This document shows positions 46,601-56,752 of a stretch of 64,000 bases of DNA, piece by piece. Where the stretch lies: assembly GCA_026873275.1 (NCBI GenBank), contig JANTUC010000001.1, positions 2,976,001 to 3,040,000 on the forward strand, given 5' to 3'. The notes below the pieces were generated by a model, which ran no database searches, had not been told where the DNA came from, and worked only from the letters and a program-made list of their open reading frames with translations. The position numbers were made by a program, and so were the translations under genes. How positions within the stretch are numbered: position 1 is the first letter of the stretch; each line of letters opens with the position of its first letter. The stretch is from Pseudopithomyces maydicus (lineage: Eukaryota; Ascomycota; Dothideomycetes; Pleosporales; Didymosphaeriaceae).

Positions 46601-49600
46601 AGACCCGTTATCAAACTCTTTTCGGCAGAGCATGTTTCCTATCTCACGCCTACCATTCTTCATCACGCGGGGTAATGAGTTGGGGGCGGTGATCATGACA
46701 CAGTAAACCCGAAGATGATGCTCCTGGTAAAGCACCTCCATGCATCGCTCGGACAAAGAATCAAGGAACGGGATGTCCAGCTGCCGCGGCGGACCTCCTG
46801 GATTCGTCGGTGCTGTGGACGCAGCTTGCGTTTCGATCAAAATAATCGGAAGATATTCTCCATTTACATGAGCATCGAAGGCGGAACTGTCTCAGAAGTT
46901 AGTAATGTCGGGATACATCGGCATACCGCCTACCAGTCATAGATCTTGGGCACCGTTTTCATGATGCTAGTGACGAGATGTTGTACGAAGAAATAGCGAT
47001 GCTCGGCCTCAAACACGCCATGTTCAACCCATTCAACGCGCTGTCGGATGCGATCCTCGTATAAACCCAAGACAAATATCTTGCCCTCTACAATGCAACC
47101 CAACAAGCCTGTACGCAGAAACTCCAACTCTAACAGTTGAGGTGTAGGGCTGCCGTCTACAAAGCGATAAGGACGCGCGTGGAAAATGGTTTCAGTATGC
47201 TTCTGTAGTTGCCAAAAACCTCCAGACAGTGATGGTGAGTCTATCCAAATTTCGCCGACGGTATATGGTGAACACAATAAACTTGTTTCGGGGTCAACCA
47301 CGGCCAACGTGGCATCCGGTATGGGGTATCCGAAAGCACCCACTCTCATCGTTCCAGGCTCATTTGCGCGTTTTCTTGCTTCTTCGCCCATTGCAATAAC
47401 GACAATCTCGTTCATCTTTAGAGCTTCCTTGTCTAGCAATATTTCGGTAATTTCCGTGCGACTCTTTTTCTGGTTCGTCTTCTTCGTTATGCCTCCACCA
47501 ATCAAACTGGAATATCCATTGATAGGCGGTTTTTCTTCCTCTTTGTCATTTTCATCATCTTGCTCCTCTTCCTCCATACTCAATGGGCAACCCATACGTT
47601 CTTCCCCGCCTAACCAATCTCTTATTGAAACGATCATGCCGCCATGCTCAGGCAAGCACAGCATGGGAGCAATCAGCTCGTTAGCCCTAGTGTTTCTCAT
47701 TGGCCGCAGCCATCGGTCTCCTAGGATTTCATGGAACTCGGTGTCAACAGTCAACGTGTCGATTAGACACATTTTCACTGAGGAAAAATTAGGGTCCATG
47801 TTTTTCTTGAAGTTCCGGGTCGCCATTGGGTCCGTCTGGTAGTTGTACGCGGCGCGCTTCAAGCCGGGATAGTCAGCTACCATGATGGTGGTTTTGTATT
47901 TAGTGATGAGATGGGCATAGAGTCCTGGTGTCTCTACCGTTTGGGCCTCCATCCATACTGTGGTGTGGCCGCCATAGACGGCGTAAAGCACACCCAGAAT
48001 CATCCCAGCGCTTTCTCGTGGATCTAGATAACTCAAGATGACCTCGGTAGGCGACGATCTCGGAGGACTTGCAATGAAGTTCCCGTTCTTATCCCGTAGA
48101 CTGGGATTGAACGTGTCCGAGGTACCGCCTGCCGGTATGGTGGTAATGATGGCGCTGATGCAGGCCATCTGATGCATAATGGTCCGGTGGCTGAGTACAA
48201 CGCCGCGCAGATCGCCCGTTGGGGCGCGCGAGAACTCAATGTATGCCACCTCAGGGACTTGTAGAGCAGGCGTGTCATCGTGCTTCTTCGGGTGGTAGCT
48301 CCCAAATTCATTGGTCTTCCACCACTCAACTCCACTTGGCCACTTTAAGCGATTTTGGCTGATGTCACGATGGAAGGCCTTGAGGTTGTTATCGGTGGTT
48401 AGGGCAAGATGTGCTTGCGTCGTGGTCAGAAGAAGATTGAGTTTCTGGTAATCATCAACGCTATTGATGGGGACTGCAACAACGCCCGCGATAAAGCATC
48501 CCATCAACGCCACAGCAAACTCAATAATTTCGGTGTCCCGGTACACCAAGGCAACGCGGTCTCCGCGATACAGATTACTCTTGTCACGTATCACCTTTGC
48601 GACCTTTTCGGCGCGACTGGCGACCTTTTCCCACGTTATCGAAGCTGTCTCTTTTCCCTTTGAATCAAGCACCCAGAAAGCAGCCTGTCGCGGCTGCACG
48701 CGCCCTCTGTGTCTCAACACGGCGCCGATGTTGTCGAACTTGGACATGAGCATGTTTGGATTGTGTGGGTCGTAGACGTCAAAGGGAAGGTCGCGCGGCT
48801 CGAGCGGAAGCATGCTATCGATCATGCCTCCCGGAAGGTCGGCTTGGGTCATCATGGGCGGAGGGATTGCTACGGTGGGAGAGAAGGCATCGCCAGACGA
48901 GTATCGGTTCGGGCCGCCATAAGAATCGCGATTGTCGTCCATCTGCTGGCCTGTGAAGTCGGAAAAGTAGCCTTGGTGGGCCTCGAGCATGGTGCTCTGT
49001 CGACTGATGCCCTCAGCACCGGGCGAGGGGTATCCGCCATCGTAGCCGCCCTGGGTGTCCGGATTGAAGGCAAAATTGGAGCCTACCATGGAGCCTACCA
49101 TGGTGCCATCCCGGGAGTAGGTGTATGATTCACCCGGGGTACCCGGACGCGGTATGAAGGTCTCGCTGCCATAAGACGGGCGTCTCTGGAGGGAATTTGT
49201 GCGCAAGCCCAGTTGTCTCTCCTGGAAGCGGCCAACCTGGCTGGGCGGATATGCCATGTACTGGGAGTTCGGGGCGTTGCCATTGTTCGGTGGCTGTGGC
49301 GGCAGCTGCAGCGGCGGCGGCGGCTGCTTGGTATAGGGCTCCTCCTCTGGGGGCAGTTCGAGGGTGGGTGGCTGCGGGGTTCCCGAGAGAGCGGCGAGCG
49401 AGGCTTTGCGCGAGCCCGTGTCTTCGGGCGATGGGTTGGCAAGGCGTAGTTGGGTCTGCAGCTGCTCGGTCTGTTGAGAGCCTAGGTATTGCGACAGCAG
49501 AAAAGTCCTGCGCTTCTCGTAGCCCTTCTGGGTAATGTCGCCCTCCTCCAGCTCGTGGTCCAGCTCCCGCAGCTTCGCCTGCAACTCGGGGTTGTTCTCC

Positions 49601-49605
49601 GCCAT
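43649..49605 (-). CDS. CPS1: CPS1/DIP2-like protein: DMAP-binding domain plus two AMP-binding domains, frame broken by one base
   Basis: Four exons (49605-46934, 46886-45461, 45413-44810, 44756-43649) give about 1936 aa. The N-terminus (ELQAKLRELDHELEEGDITQKGYEKRR) is the DMAP1-binding helical module. A Pro/Gln-rich linker follows, then two tandem acyl-adenylate-type domains: the first starts at about DNIGAVLRHRGRVQPRQAAFWVLD, the second at HDLMQWRVSRQ with VRYVRTGDLGFLHN near its end. The C-terminal 300 residues are Gln/Pro-rich. This is the architecture of fungal CPS1 and animal DIP2; CPS1 was first described as a virulence factor in Cochliobolus, and DIP2 proteins are linked to diacylglycerol metabolism. 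The frame is lost by one base at five G on the + strand (46409-46413), between the domains; no intron fits. It is divergent from a thioesterase gene. Confidence 0.88.
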
Positions 49606-49791
49606 GGCTAGTTGTTCAGGCTGGTGGGCATCGAAGGGGCGGGCCACGACATGTCACGACGCGCGGGGACTGGAGCGCGCGGGCCTGTAGCGTGTCGCAG
49701 GGCGGGCTAAGCGACGGCGAGCGGACGTGGGAGGGTGGAGTGGACGTGGGCGTGGGCGTGGCGTGGGCGTGGATGCAGGTGCGGGTGCAGA

Positions 49792-49831
49792 AGTGGATGT
49801 GGATGTGGATGTGGATGCGGGCGTGGATGCG
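49792..49831. repeat. GTGGAT hexamer array
   Basis: GTGGAT is repeated about four times in perfect tandem and continues as degenerate GCGGGC/GTGGAT units. It lies in the divergent promoter. Confidence 0.75.
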
Positions 49832-50148
49832 AATGGCGCGCGCACATCCGTCGGCGAGCGATCAGGGCCGGGCAAGGCACTGGGCGGTTTGTCGACGGTG
49901 CGATCAGGGACGGTTTGGGCACATGCACCCACCAGGGCCACCACCAAGCTGTGCGGGTATGACGCAGCAGCAGCGCTTGGCCAAGTCCAGTCGTCGAGCC
50001 TGTGCGTGTGCGCATCCCCGTGCGAATCCCCCGTGACTCCCGCTGAGCCGAGGCTGGCGGGAGCGCGCGAGCGAGGCATTGAGGGACGGACAGGATGCGC
50101 CGGGCCATGGGCAGGGAGGGATAAGGTAGCAGATGGATAGAGACATAC

Positions 50149-50212
50149 GTGCCTACAAGCATACCTACATACGCACCTACATACACACCTACATACATTC
50201 ATACATACCAGA
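50149..50212. repeat. CATAC/CCTACATA simple repeat
   Basis: Degenerate units of CCTACATA and CATAC run for about 60 bp in the thioesterase leader or promoter. Confidence 0.7.
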
Positions 50213-50216
50213 CCTC

Positions 50217-50249
50217 CCAGTACTCCCGGTACTCCCGGTACTCCCAATT
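50217..50249. repeat. 10-bp tandem repeat (TACTCCCGGT)
   Basis: About three copies of TACTCCCGGT lie within 50 bp of the thioesterase start codon, probably in the 5' leader. Confidence 0.75.
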
Positions 50250-50263
50250 GCCCCGTCGTCCCC

Positions 50264-51450
50264 ATGGCCACCCTCATCCGCCCGCCGCCCATCAATCCCT
50301 CGCAGTCGGCCATCGAGAACACGCTCGAGCTGACCCAGCTCTCCGACATCGACCCCAACCTCTTCACCAACAGACGCCCGCTATGGCACCCGCCGGGCGC
50401 CCGCGGCATCTTTGGCGGCGCCGCCATTGCGCAGACGCTGGCCGCCGCCCAGAAGACGGTCGACCCCAACTTCACCGTGCATTCCATGCACTGCTACTTC
50501 GTGCTCGCCGGCGACTCGGAGATCCCCATCATATACCACGTCGAGAAGGTGCGCTCGGGCAAGTCCTTCGCCACGAGGACGGTGCAGGCGCGCCAGCGAG
50601 GCAACGTCATCTTCACCACCACCATCAGCTTCGTGCGCCAGAACAGCGCCGGCGACAAGATCCTCAAGCATGCCGTCGAGATGCCCGACGTGCCGGGGCC
50701 CATTGAAGGCAAGGACGACCTGGACTATGGTGGTGCTGCCTCGGGCCCCTTCCAGAGCCAGCGGATCGAGATCCTGAACAGTGAGTCTGCCCCCTTTTGT
50801 CTGAGCGACGACAGTGACTGATAGCCCGTAGACGACTCGCCGCATGCCCATACCAAGAAGACCAGGCAATGGATGAAGGCCCGAGGCACCATCTCGCCCG
50901 CTGGCGGCCACGAAGCCCACCTCGCTGCCCTCGCCTACATGTCCGACAGCTACTTCATCGGCACCGTTGCCCGCGTCCATAAGCTCTGGCGCTATGCTGC
51001 CGTGCGCAAGAGCAACACAAAGTCGAGCATCGACGAAGACGTGCTGAAGAAGCTGCTTGCCATGGACGACGAGGATCTCAAGCGCGTCAAGTTCCTGGAT
51101 CAGCATGATTTGGAGCGGATACGCAAGCTGAAGAATGGCGTGCAAGAGGACACCAAGCCAAAGGCTGAGATTGGCATGATGGTCAGTCTGGACCACACCA
51201 TCTACTTCCATGACCCGAGAGCGTTCCGCGCCGACGAATGGATGTTCGCCGAGATGGAGACGCCGTGGAGTGGTGACGGGAGAGGTCTGGTTTTCCAGAA
51301 GCTTTTCACCCGCGATGGCAGACTCATTGCAACCTGCGTGCAGGAGGTGAGTGTTTCTTTTTTCGGCTACCCATGCTGATGACATACTGACAAGTCTAGG
51401 GTGTCGTTCGCCTGCGACAAGACACTGATAGTGCGAAGCCAAAGCTATGA
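50264..51450 (+). CDS. acyl-CoA thioesterase II (TES/ACOT8-like, peroxisomal type)
   Basis: This enzyme hydrolyses acyl-CoA to free acid and CoA, usually in peroxisomes alongside beta-oxidation. Exons 50264-50780, 50832-51346 and 51400-51450 give 360 aa. Two hotdog domains are visible. The first has WHPPGARGIFGGAAIAQTLAAA, HSMHCYFVLAGD and SGKSFATRTVQARQ; the second has HLAALAYMSDSYFIGT, SLDHTIYFHD and GRGLVFQKLFTRDGRLIATCVQEG. A charged insertion (EDVLKKLLAMDDEDLKRVKF) lies between them. The last three residues are PKL, close to but not equal to the canonical peroxisomal signal SKL. The tiny last exon is supported by continuity of QEG-VVRLRQ, a conserved end of the fold. It is divergent from the CPS1-like gene. 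Confidence 0.92.
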
Positions 51451-51773
51451 GTGTGCTGTTCGATGTACTGTCTTTTTTTTTCAAGAGTCACTTCCACTGT
51501 ATCAAATATGTCACTACTCATAGACTTCACTTTCACACCGGCATCCATCACCCTTGCTACGCCTTAGGCGCCACCTAGGACCATATCCCCTTGTTCATAA
51601 AGCCTCAAGACCCTTTGTGTTCTTTGTATAAACCACAACCTCAATCAATCACCAATGCTATTCTCAAGCCACCCCGATCACCGCCAAGAACGTACCCTTT
51701 GTCACCTACATCTACATAGTCGAAATGTGAATGCATATCCGCACAAGAGGAGTGCCGAGTCACTCCCTTCCCC

Positions 51774-52419
51774 CATGATCATCGTCCGCAAAACCTCCAT
51801 AACCATCACGCACAGCAGCTCGAATGCCAACATGCCCGTCACCTCTCGATCACGACAACCACAACAACCAACTTGGGACGTCCTCTTCACCGTGAAAAGC
51901 ACCACTTCAAACATACCAGATTGGCATCCCACGCAGTGGAACTCGAAGCCCCCTCCAAAAAATCAAGTTCCTCCAGGCTGAAAAGCAAAAAACAGATGCC
52001 ATCCGTCACGCTGCTCAAGCCCTGTCCTCGGAAATCCCACGGCAGATCTTGACACAAGAAACGGATAACATCGGTCGTGCGTCTCCCTCTTATTTTGCAA
52101 GCACATACACACACATGCATGTGCACGTACTAACAAAGCTTTTAATCATGTAGGTGAAGCAAAAAAACACTACCACGACAACGGCGGCTTCAAAGGATTC
52201 AGACTGCAAGCGAAGAAGAAGGACGGCCGGTGGGAGGCTACCGCCTGGCCTGGGAAGGAGGAGCAAGACTGGCCCGAGGCCAAGGTTGCAAGAGCAAAGA
52301 CGTTGGAGGCGTGTTTGGGCGAATTACAGGTGATGATTCGGGATAAGTGGAGGGTGCAAGGGAAAGGGGCGGGGGTGGGGAAGAAGGGGGAGAGTAAGCT
52401 GTATGGGAGTTTTGGGTGA
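51774..52419 (+). CDS. small hypothetical protein, structure unresolved
   Basis: Two coding-like parts flank a typical intron. The left part starts at about ATG 51774 or 51834 and includes PTWDVLFTVKSTTSNIPDWHP. It slips frame near a C5/A6 stretch (51949-51962), then continues as KFLQAEKQKTDAIRHAAQALSSEIPRQIL in another frame. The intron (donor at about 52077-52080, branch TACTAAC, acceptor TAG at 52151-52153) leads to GGFKGFRLQAKKKDGRWEATAWPG and KTLEACLGELQVMIRDKWR before the stop. I do not recognise the family. The right part is well structured and charged. No signal peptide or membrane segment is seen. The frame slip may be a one-base error or an unrecognised splice. It is convergent with the MFS gene. 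Confidence 0.45.
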
Positions 52420-52599
52420 GTTGGACGAAACAGATGAGATAGGTTGGGAGAAACATTCGAGCGTAAAATATTGGGTAGGCCAGTCAAGGAAGGTATGAGA
52501 ATCAGGGAAAAAGATTTTTCGCGGATTCATACTTTATTCTGGAGTAGTATGAATATTCGAAAATCGATTAATTGCGTAATCAATCTGCTTAGTCCATCA

Positions 52600-54132
52600 C
52601 TAAACCCTCTTGATCATCTTCTTTGCCATTTTTACCCTTGCAAATAACACCAACATTGCCGAGATAGTTGCCACTCCTCCAGCATAGAATATAGCTGGGC
52701 GATACATGTCGACACCGCTACCCCCACCTTCTTGTTTGCCGCCCCCAGCTTGTAGAAGATAACCTGCAATGGGCGACCCTATATAGAGGAACAGAGTCAG
52801 TGAAATGATCATGGATGTAACGTGGGAATATTTGACGTACCCAAGAAGTACCCGCCACTCCACCCGGCGACTGCCATCGACATTGCTACGGCGGCTCTGC
52901 CAGGTCCAAACATACCTCCAACCACAGTCGGTAGCGTCGTGAAGAAAGAACCGTTTGCGGCGCCGTTGAGAGTCGCGAAGATAGCGAGTGGGCCAATTGT
53001 GCTAGAAACAGGCCAGATAGCCAACATACCTGATCCAACGAGTGTAAAGTCAGTGATTGTCAAGAGAATGGAGAATGTACTTAGCAATGTGTATTCCGGA
53101 AATGGAAAAAGTACACATCTACTCTGTACATGGTGAATACGCACTGATTGCATTGAGCGCCATGGTGATCAGAAACATATTGACAGGGCCAATCTTATCG
53201 CACAAAGGTCCAGCAACGAACCTGCCAACCGCGTTGCATGCGTTGAAAGCCGCGACTAATCCAGCACCCGTGCTCGGGCTGAGGCCGATGCTCTGAGCGA
53301 ACAACGGTAGGAAGTAGGGCGGGACGAATAGTGCAAACGATCCGATAGCCCCTGCAAGAAAGACGGTCACAAATGGAAGTGATCGGAACATTGATAAATC
53401 GACGAATGGAAGTTTCCTCGGAGCAACGCGATCTGTTTGCATCCAGGCCGCAGGGAGACCAGTCGCCAACGTGAGGAATCCCTGAATACGGAAAGTCCAG
53501 GCAATACCTACACGGCGGTACATGGCTTCCAGCGCAACAGCAAGAACGCACCCACCAATACCACCGCCCAGCTTGACCAGTCCATTCGCGAGTCCTAGAT
53601 GTCCAGAGAAGTACTGAATCGGTAGTCCATTAGCGACCGTATAGACCATGGACATTCCCAACCCCGCCATGATGCCCATGGTACCGAAAAGCCCTCCAAC
53701 ATCATCAGTGAGGAACCCGCTAGCGATGAGGCTTGCTCCCATAAAACACACGCCCACCATCGAGGTAGTTCGGCTTCCGGTCCAGCGCATGAGCTGCACA
53801 ACGAATATCCCGAGGCCAGCGCTGAGTGCAAGACCCAATGATCCAACAAAGGACACAGTGGATGTCGGCACCGAGCGAAGGGATGAGTCGAGCAGTGCGG
53901 CTTGGAGGACACCCCAGCAATTGATCACGCCGTTGCTCCAGAAGGCGGTGATGGAGCAGCAGAAGACGACCATCCACCCATAACCACCGTCGGGAATCGC
54001 CGTGGTGGAATACGCAGCATCCTCGGGAACTTCGTCTGGATTCCGAGCAGTGTCGTCATTGGGGAGTGAGGTTTGTCGTGTCACCGGTAATTCGGTGAGT
54101 TCAATGCGCTCTTCGGTCAGAGTGGACGACAT
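52600..54132 (-). CDS. MFS transporter, monocarboxylate-porter (MCT) type
   Basis: This is a plasma-membrane secondary carrier. Exons 54132-53145, 53029-52841 and 52778-52600 give 451 aa. After about 45 hydrophilic N-terminal residues comes IPDGGYGWMVVFCC, matching the MCT-family signature at the first membrane helix. About twelve hydrophobic segments follow, and the loop FVAGPLCDKIGPVNMF is typical of the MFS motif after helix 8. The C-terminus is short and basic (ARVKMAKKMIKRV). Fungal members (Mch/Esb-like) are diverse and often lie in metabolite clusters; the substrate is unknown. A P450 gene is divergent 776 bp away, but there is no core biosynthetic enzyme nearby. Confidence 0.88.
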
Positions 54133-54907
54133 TTTGGAGTAAGAACTTGGATGCAGGATCGAGGTCCCTAGAACGTCTGGCTATGAAGTATTGGGTACGT
54201 TCTTATAGTTGAGATTGCGGGAGGAAGTAGCCATTGACTAAGGTTACTTCCGGTTAGTGTGCGCCCTTTGATCCAAACTGGCAACCCAAGCAATGCTTAT
54301 TAATTCTATTAATGCTCCAACATAATGATCACTCTTTTGGAACGCTATGAAGATCCCAAACACGTATTTTCGACGTAAAGGTTATTAATCGTGTGTTCAG
54401 TAGCTTTGTTGACCACGTACTTCAATCATCATTTAAGATTCCTACACGGCCAAAGCTGTAAAACACGGATTGTATCAAGACCACAATATAGCACTGTTCA
54501 GCTGCATCAGCAAAAGGAAAATAACTTAGTACTCAGTGAGTTTTCAGCTCTTTGTACTGGCTCATGAAGTAGATTAGAGAAATGCATTCTTTTTTAGTCT
54601 TTGAGAGGAAGTTTATACTATCAGTTGCTTCATAATGTGAAAAATTTTCCCTATATCTATATAGAACTATCCGATATCCAATTACAAATACTCTAAACTG
54701 CTTCCAGGAAAACCCAACTTGTCATACTCATCTACTGCAAATCACTGGCCGGTTAATTTAGCCACATGGTTTCCTTAACCCCACTTCTCGAGCAACACCC
54801 TAGACTCGCGCTTCAGCAAAAGCTCAAAAGAATTATCGGGCATAAAATCGGGCGAAATACAAATTTCGAGGCGTAAAACATAGAGACAGTCTCCTGGATC
54901 TTGCATA
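54133..54907. promoter_or_regulatory. AT-rich divergent promoter, MFS transporter / P450
   Basis: This 775-bp gap is clearly richer in A+T than its surroundings (runs such as TTATTAATTCTATTAATG). It contains both promoters. No coding frame is seen, and no repeat copy elsewhere in the window was noticed. Confidence 0.5.
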
Positions 54908-56602
54908 ATGTCATCACCTAAACTTGCACGATTACGAGAAGCAGATATCCCATGGATTCTTCATGTCGCTACCTTGACGATTTCCCCGTACTTCCTTCCA
55001 CCGCCATCAGTGTACACGTTTGTCATCCTGTACATCCTCTTATCTTTCCTCCTGGACGCAGAAACCCTCCTCGCAGCTCTCCAACACCCAGACGAACCAC
55101 CAATGATACCACACCCCTATCTCCCGTTCCTCGGCCATGTGCTCGGCATGTTTCTTCACGGAGCTTCTTACTTCGCCCGTGTCAACGCCTCCACCAACTA
55201 TCCCATCTACACCATACTCATCCTCACAGGACGAACCGTCATAGTAACCGACCCCTATCTGGCAGGCACGATCCAGAAGGCGAGCAAGAACACCAGCTTC
55301 TACGGCATGATCCTAGAAGTGACGAAGCGTCTAGTCGACCTGGATGACACCAGCATGGACGTCATCTGCTGGAATATCAACGGCGAGCACGGCGCGCGCG
55401 AAGGACTGATGCTCGAGTCGAGCCACATGGTCGCTGGGGAATTGGCGCCGGGACCAAGTCTCAACGAGCTGAGCAGTGTGCAGATGGAGCACTTCCCACG
55501 GCTGCTGAACGAATTCGTATCCAAAGAGGAGGGTGTCGAAACGAGCTTGATGGATTTCGTAAAAGAGATATTCACAGTTGCGAATGCACTCACATTCTAC
55601 GGGCCACAGAACCCTTTCGCCATGAACCCGGGGTTGTTTCGCGACTTTTGGACCTGGGAGCGTGGCATGATTGCCGTAATGGCTGGTATCTGCCCGCAGG
55701 TCACGGCACGGAAACCGTATCTCGCGCGTAGAGCCGTCAACGATGCGCTAGAGGCGTTCGTCGCAAAGGAGCATTATCGCAGCGCCTCGCCCATGATTTC
55801 GAAACGTGTACAGATAAATTTGAAGCACGGACTAACGACCAAGATGGCAGGGCACGCAGAACTCATTATGCTCTTTGGTATAATTGGTAATGCGGTGCCG
55901 ACCGTATTCTGGGTTTTGACCAACGTGTTTGCTCGCCCGGCACTCCTTGAACAACTTCGCAAGGAGACGAGCAAAGCCGTGACATGTATCCAAAGTCATG
56001 CGGGAGCCCCAAAGGAGAAGAAGATAAATGTGACGCGGCTGAAAGGGGAATGCCCCCTATTGGTGTCGGTATACCGCGAGACGCTCCGCACAATTGCGAA
56101 CCTCTCATCTGTTCGATTGGTCACTAACACGCACGCCGTCACTGCGCCAGGCCATCGTACATACTCCTTGCGGAAAGGCTCCATGGTCCAGATCGCTAGC
56201 GGGGTCATACACATGGAGGAAGCCATCTGGGGTCCTGGTGCCAGAAATTTTAATCCAGCACGATTCATTTCCACCACAACCAATGAGCAATCGTTATCTC
56301 TGGACGTAGAACATGGTGCAGGTCCACTTCCCAAGGTCCCCAGCGCCGCATATCGAGGTTTCGGCGGTGGAAGCGTGATTTGTCCTGGTCGGCACTTCGC
56401 GCAGAATGAGATACTGGGATTTGTGGCACTCTGTATACACTCGTTAGACATTGTAGATGCGGAAACGCGCGACGTCTTCGCGCTGCCGCTAAGAGACGAT
56501 GAGAGAATCCCATTGAGTGTTATGAAGCCGGTAAAGGAGCCGAGGGTACTTATCAAACGCAAAGAGGGTGAAGAGTCCGTCACGTGGAAGCTGGAGCTCT
56601 GA
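54908..56602 (+). CDS. cytochrome P450 (CYP7/CYP8-like)
   Basis: A single exon encodes 564 aa. A hydrophobic N-terminal helix (PPSVYTFVILYILLSFLL) anchors it to the ER, followed by a Pro-rich hinge (HPDEPPMIPHPYLPFLGHVLG). The ExxR motif is ETLR at about residues 391-394. The heme loop is FGGGSVICPGRHFA, with the ligand Cys at about residue 492. The I-helix reads LFGIIGNAVPTVFWVL and lacks the usual acid-Thr pair of AGxDT. This pattern, and GPYxx-type N-terminal wording, resembles the CYP7/CYP8 group (sterol hydroxylases and prostacyclin-synthase-like enzymes). Substrate and chemistry are unknown; loss of the Thr could mean an isomerase-type reaction or use of peroxide. It is divergent from an MFS transporter and convergent with an APC permease. 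Confidence 0.92.
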   Translation: MSSPKLARLREADIPWILHVATLTISPYFLPPPSVYTFVILYILLSFLLDAETLLAALQHPDEPPMIPHPYLPFLGHVLGMFLHGASYFARVNASTNYPIYTILILTGRTVIVTDPYLAGTIQKASKNTSFYGMILEVTKRLVDLDDTSMDVICWNINGEHGAREGLMLESSHMVAGELAPGPSLNELSSVQMEHFPRLLNEFVSKEEGVETSLMDFVKEIFTVANALTFYGPQNPFAMNPGLFRDFWTWERGMIAVMAGICPQVTARKPYLARRAVNDALEAFVAKEHYRSASPMISKRVQINLKHGLTTKMAGHAELIMLFGIIGNAVPTVFWVLTNVFARPALLEQLRKETSKAVTCIQSHAGAPKEKKINVTRLKGECPLLVSVYRETLRTIANLSSVRLVTNTHAVTAPGHRTYSLRKGSMVQIASGVIHMEEAIWGPGARNFNPARFISTTTNEQSLSLDVEHGAGPLPKVPSAAYRGFGGGSVICPGRHFAQNEILGFVALCIHSLDIVDAETRDVFALPLRDDERIPLSVMKPVKEPRVLIKRKEGEESVTWKLEL

Positions 56603-56752
56603 GAAAGTTACACAGGAATTCTTGTTGCATATATACCATGTGGAATTTATCTTCATTGCAACTGTTAAACGGCTTTCATATGCAACAGGCCGCTAAATAA
56701 TCTTATACAATATAACAAACAAAGCTTCGCTGCCATCGACTCGAATGGAGCT

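Larger units (their letters stand above)
49606..50263. promoter_or_regulatory. divergent promoter, CPS1-like gene / acyl-CoA thioesterase, with simple repeats
   Basis: This 658-bp gap between two outward-facing genes is full of short tandem arrays: (GTGGAT)n and GGGCGTG blocks at about 49730-49835, a CATAC/CCTA array at 50149-50212 and a 10-bp array at 50217-50249. Both promoters must lie here. A head-to-head acyl-adenylating-type protein and acyl-CoA thioesterase could share lipid-related control, but this is a guess. Confidence 0.5.

Noticed and set aside
49654..50487. 277-aa minus-strand open frame in the CPS1/thioesterase promoter
   Set aside because: It is produced by the simple repeats (Cys/Arg/Val runs, Ser-Thr runs) and runs antisense into the thioesterase coding exon.
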